Source: Beijerinckiaceae bacterium | GTDB lineage: Bacteria > Pseudomonadota > Alphaproteobacteria > Rhizobiales > Beijerinckiaceae | Assembly (NCBI GenBank): GCA_947452005.1 | Contig: CANGBC010000003.1 | Span: 171,064-235,063 of the forward strand | Length of the DNA: 64,000 nt | Direction of reading: 5' to 3' | Part shown: in pieces, positions 61,208-64,000 of the stretch | Layout: every line of letters begins with the position of its first letter | Numbering within the stretch: position 1 is the stretch's first letter | Translations under genes and position numbers: made by a program | The notes under the pieces: generated by a model | Told to the model about the DNA's origin: nothing | What the model saw: the letters and a program-made list of their open reading frames with translations, nothing else | The model's database searches: none

Positions 61208-63165
61208 TGGCGAACTCCCGCGCGGATACCAGACCCTCGTACAGGCCTCATTGTCGCGCCTGATCCGTACTGTTGGCATATGCGCGTATTCTCATTCCAG
61301 GTGAAGCCGCGACAATTTCCATTACCGCTGCAATAGATAGCGCAATTTTCAAAATCGATTTGCGATGAGAAAAATGGCGAGCCAAAAATGTCGTTGTTCC
61401 ACTTAATTTCGATATTAATGAAGCGTATATAGCTATTGGCTGCGCTTTTAAAAGCACTCGTGACATCTGGTGATGCCGCAGGTGTCATGAGCGTGACGCC
61501 GTTGATAGATTTGAGCTGGCATGCGCCGCCCCTGGCGCGGGGATTGTGCGTATATCCTGAACAGCTTGAATTCTGTTCGCATTGGTTATGACAGACGGGC
61601 AAGGACGTATTTTCAGTGAAGAGTCCAAGGTCGTGACCCGGCAGGTCGTAGCCGCCTGTACGAATAGTCATTGGAGTACGTGAAAACCCCATATATTGAC
61701 GACAATCTTCAACTGAAAGCCCGCTCTGTAGGGCGGTGCGCAAGGCATCAGCATATTGTGGCGTTCTGTCCCAATCATTGCGCATGACGTTAAGTGCATC
61801 GGCACAAACACGAGGTAATGCCGCACGTAATCTCTCATTCTCAGCGCGTCGGCGTTGCTCTTCGGCCTCGGCTTGTGCGCGACGTGCTGCTTCTTCTGCA
61901 AGGGTTTGGCGGCGGCGCAATTCTTCTTGTTCCAGCACGCGACGCCGTTCTTCAGCTTCCGCTTGTGCGCGACGAGCGGTATCATCAGCTATGCTTTGGC
62001 GGCGACGTGCCTCTTCTTGCCTAAGCCGTTCTTCTGCGACACGTTGCTGTTGCAGCTCTAGTGTTTGCTTTTGAATTTGATCGAGCTGCTGGCGTGTCTC
62101 CATTTGAACATAACCATTACGCTCAGCTTCGGTCTGCACGCTTTTGTAGGCCCAAAAATTTCCGGCTGCGAAAAGCAGGACGAGGCCACCAATCAGCATA
62201 TGTTTGGGCTTGATGTCGCCGCTTCCATCGCTGCTGTTCTGGTTAGCAGCATTTGTTGTTTGCGGTTCGGATGTCTGCGATTTTCCGGTAATTGGGACCG
62301 ACGAATTGGTACCTTTTCCGTCAATAAGCATATCTCGCCAAGCGTCGATTGATTGCGGCCGTTCCTTGGGGGGTAATTTCAGACCCCAATCAATAGCGTT
62401 GAGAAATGACGCACGAAAACCAGTCGGTGCCAGCACAGAAATGGGGGGAAGGTCATCTTCCATCAAGCGCTCTGTCGAGCCTGGGGGTGTTTTTTTAGTG
62501 ATGGCGTAATAAATCGTTGCAGCTAAAGCATAAATATCCGTCCACGGACCCTGCGCCGTGCCGCGTGTTGAATACTGTTCCGGAGGAGAAAAGCCGTCTT
62601 TTACTACGGCTGAAACTGCCTTTGTGCGGGCCGCGACAGCTTCTTTCGCAGATCCAAAGTCGAGAAGGACTGGAGTTCCATCATCGCGAATGTAGAGGTT
62701 GTCTGGTGCAATATCCCGATGCAGCACATTGTTCCGGTGGATCGCGTCGAGAGCGCTCAAAAGAGGGCGTAGGACTAGGTCCAATTCATCCTGATTAGGA
62801 GGCCCGTCGAACTCCTTCAGCCATGCTTCCAAACTTCGCCCGCTTTGATATTCGAGAACCATGTAAGCAGTATTGTTTTCTTCAAAAATTTGATTAACGC
62901 TGACAACATTAGGATGATTGAAGCGAGCTAGAACGCGTGCTTCTTCAAGGAAGCGATCGCGCCCCCAAGAAAAATTATCAATGCAGCCAGGCTTTATGCG
63001 GATGGTTGCGCCTTCGCGGAAAGCAAATTCCGGTGGGCAATATTCCTTGATTGCGAATTTCTTCTGGAGGCTTGTGTCTATCGCAAGATAAGTGGTCGCA
63101 AATCCACCTTCTCCCAAGATCTCGAGGACCTTGTATTGGCGTAGCATTGACTCCGTTTGAAGCAC
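61204..63165 (-). CDS. Membrane-anchored Ser/Thr protein kinase with coiled coil and two PAN/Apple-like domains
   Basis: 653 residues from a GTG at 63165. Kinase domain 8-283 with GEGGFATTYLA (18-28), K40, HRDIAPDN (149-156, Ala replacing the catalytic-loop Lys), DFG (169-171) and PPEQYS. A membrane helix lies at about 322-340, then a 100-residue charged coiled coil (about 355-450) with a duplicated segment rich in ARRAQAEAEE. The end (505-650) holds two cysteine-rich PAN/Apple-like units (LPVCHNQCEQNSSCSGYT and FENCAIYCSGNGNCRGFTW), which in other proteins bind proteins or glycans. A periplasmic sensor region regulating a cytoplasmic kinase is implied. Confidence 0.87.
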   Translation of the reverse strand: MLQTESMLRQYKVLEILGEGGFATTYLAIDTSLQKKFAIKEYCPPEFAFREGATIRIKPGCIDNFSWGRDRFLEEARVLARFNHPNVVSVNQIFEENNTAYMVLEYQSGRSLEAWLKEFDGPPNQDELDLVLRPLLSALDAIHRNNVLHRDIAPDNLYIRDDGTPVLLDFGSAKEAVAARTKAVSAVVKDGFSPPEQYSTRGTAQGPWTDIYALAATIYYAITKKTPPGSTERLMEDDLPPISVLAPTGFRASFLNAIDWGLKLPPKERPQSIDAWRDMLIDGKGTNSSVPITGKSQTSEPQTTNAANQNSSDGSGDIKPKHMLIGGLVLLFAAGNFWAYKSVQTEAERNGYVQMETRQQLDQIQKQTLELQQQRVAEERLRQEEARRRQSIADDTARRAQAEAEERRRVLEQEELRRRQTLAEEAARRAQAEAEEQRRRAENERLRAALPRVCADALNVMRNDWDRTPQYADALRTALQSGLSVEDCRQYMGFSRTPMTIRTGGYDLPGHDLGLFTENTSLPVCHNQCEQNSSCSGYTHNPRARGGACQLKSINGVTLMTPAASPDVTSAFKSAANSYIRFINIEIKWNNDIFGSPFFSSQIDFENCAIYCSGNGNCRGFTWNENTRICQQYGSGATMRPVRGSGIRAGVRQ

Positions 63166-63416
63166 TATCGCTAATCCTCTTTTTTTGTTTGCAGTGGATC
63201 TATTAAATTGCTCGGTATTAGACGGCTAGTATTCCTAGCTTCCTTTGCGGAGAATTTGTTCAAAGCTCAAATGAAAACAAGCACAAATTTGAGTTTTACG
63301 GAAGCTTCCATAAACTTCCTTACCCCTCACTTGTTTTTGCTGTTGCTAACTGTCGGATGAATATTAATATTCGCCCTTATTTAATAGTGAAATGTATCGA
63401 AAGTAAGGATCGCCAA
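63166..63416. promoter_or_regulatory. AT-rich divergent promoter region
   Basis: 251 bases between the kinase start (minus) and the membrane-protein start (plus). It contains the palindromes GCTAG-TATTC-CTAGC (63225-63239) and GGAAGCTTCC (63300-63309), either of which could be a binding site. AT-rich stretches on both sides suit promoters; no consensus pair is clear. Confidence 0.35.
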
Positions 63417-64000
63417 ATGCGCCCCGACCAAAGGAATGAAATCCTAATTCTATATGTCGGGTATTTCCTGACGCTGGCATTCATGTTGATACCAGTAGTC
63501 AGCTGGTATGCGATGGGCGCGCTAGTTCTCCAGACATTCTACGCGCTTATTCGCTATATGAGCTCTGACGCGCGCATTTTCCGATCGCATCTTTACAATT
63601 ATCTTCTAGGCGTGGGTGTTTCGCTTCTCATTTTCCTCATCATCCTGATTCAGGTTCAGGCGATGGGGCTTGAAGTCGCAAAATTCATGCAGACTCAGAA
63701 GTTCGATTCTGCAACTTCGTTGCCATACATTGGTTTTATGCTGCTTCTTGAAATGGTATTTGCAATTTTCTGGCCGATTGTTCTCATTATTCGTGGCTTC
63801 TTTCTAATTGGTACGGGTCGCCCGGTCTTTGCTGGTTTTGCTAGTGAACCTGATGTCTCCAGGACCAAAATGTTTGCAGCTTCATCATCCTCGCCGTCAA
63901 TCCATGGTGGCTCGCTTCTTCTTTCCGGAATTTTGAGCAATGGTTCGATCATAAAGGCGAGCGTGGATGCGTCTGGTCCACCAAGAGTAATTGGTCGCGA
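63417..64000 (+). CDS. Integral membrane protein, C-terminus cut by window edge
   Basis: The frame opens at ATG 63417 and runs unbroken to the end (at least 194 residues). Three hydrophobic blocks are seen: LILYVGYFLTLAFMLIPVV with a following segment, YLLGVGVSLLIFLIILIQV, and GFMLLLEMVFAIFWPIVLII. Between them lies DARIFRSHLY, faintly like small membrane proteins of the COG3671/DUF4870 sort, but I cannot assign it. After the third block a soluble Ser-rich region begins (about residue 140 on). It diverges from the kinase operon and may belong to the same system. Confidence 0.7.
   Translation, partial: MRPDQRNEILILYVGYFLTLAFMLIPVVSWYAMGALVLQTFYALIRYMSSDARIFRSHLYNYLLGVGVSLLIFLIILIQVQAMGLEVAKFMQTQKFDSATSLPYIGFMLLLEMVFAIFWPIVLIIRGFFLIGTGRPVFAGFASEPDVSRTKMFAASSSSPSIHGGSLLLSGILSNGSIIKASVDASGPPRVIGR

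Overview
The window reads as a chromosomal segment of a GC-rich alphaproteobacterium, probably Hyphomicrobiales (Rhizobiales). The basis is protein style, codon use, and the combination of GntR/IclR-controlled catabolic operons, many Bug-type and FbpA-type binding proteins, a PQQ alcohol dehydrogenase and an autotransporter. This placement is inference; no rRNA, tRNA or marker gene was seen. No IS element, CRISPR array or integrase was recognised.

Bases 1-53,400 form a large catabolic and uptake region. (a) 1-17,450: two TTT (Bug) binding proteins, an Asp/Glu-racemase-superfamily enzyme, a RutA-like flavin monooxygenase, two FbpA-type ABC import modules (fused permease plus binding protein) and a third lone binding protein, an enolase-superfamily enzyme, two paralogous bicupins, an ADP-forming acyl-CoA synthetase and a p-hydroxycinnamoyl-CoA-hydratase-like crotonase. 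(b) 17,761-29,286: a plus-strand run of DUF2848 protein, GntR/FCD regulator, FAD monooxygenase, amidase, an SsuABC-like ABC importer, a leaderless NMT1/THI5-like protein, cupin and a second amidase, followed by a TTT binding protein and a D-2-hydroxyacid dehydrogenase. (c) 29,302-35,383 on the minus strand: a tightly packed operon of cyclase, cupin, SDR, 3-hydroxyacyl-CoA dehydrogenase, beta-keto acid cleavage enzyme, ACMSD-type amidohydrolase and a creatinase-like M24 protein. It diverges from an IclR regulator and a TRAP transporter operon (35,562-41,284) that also carries a 2-hydroxyacid dehydrogenase and a gamma-resorcylate-decarboxylase-like enzyme. (d) 41,320-53,368: further TTT binding proteins paired with racemase-like or 2-hydroxyacid dehydrogenase genes, a PQQ alcohol dehydrogenase with the acidic signature of lanthanide-dependent enzymes diverging from a small cytochrome c, a CYTH-CHAD protein and a carboxymuconolactone-decarboxylase-like protein.

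Bases 53,557-64,000 differ in character: a 1190-residue autotransporter with three near-identical passenger repeats, a TetR regulator, then a visibly AT-richer block holding two paralogous membrane-anchored Ser/Thr kinases flanking an exported GH3 glycosidase, and a divergent membrane-protein gene cut by the window edge. This kinase-GH3-kinase group is the best candidate for an undescribed system.

Recurring themes are seven TTT-type binding proteins without any TctA/TctB membrane gene, ABC importers without their ATPase, repeated pairing of a binding protein with a 2-hydroxyacid dehydrogenase or racemase-fold enzyme, one repeated operator-like motif around the IclR gene, and one near-identical terminator hairpin used three times.
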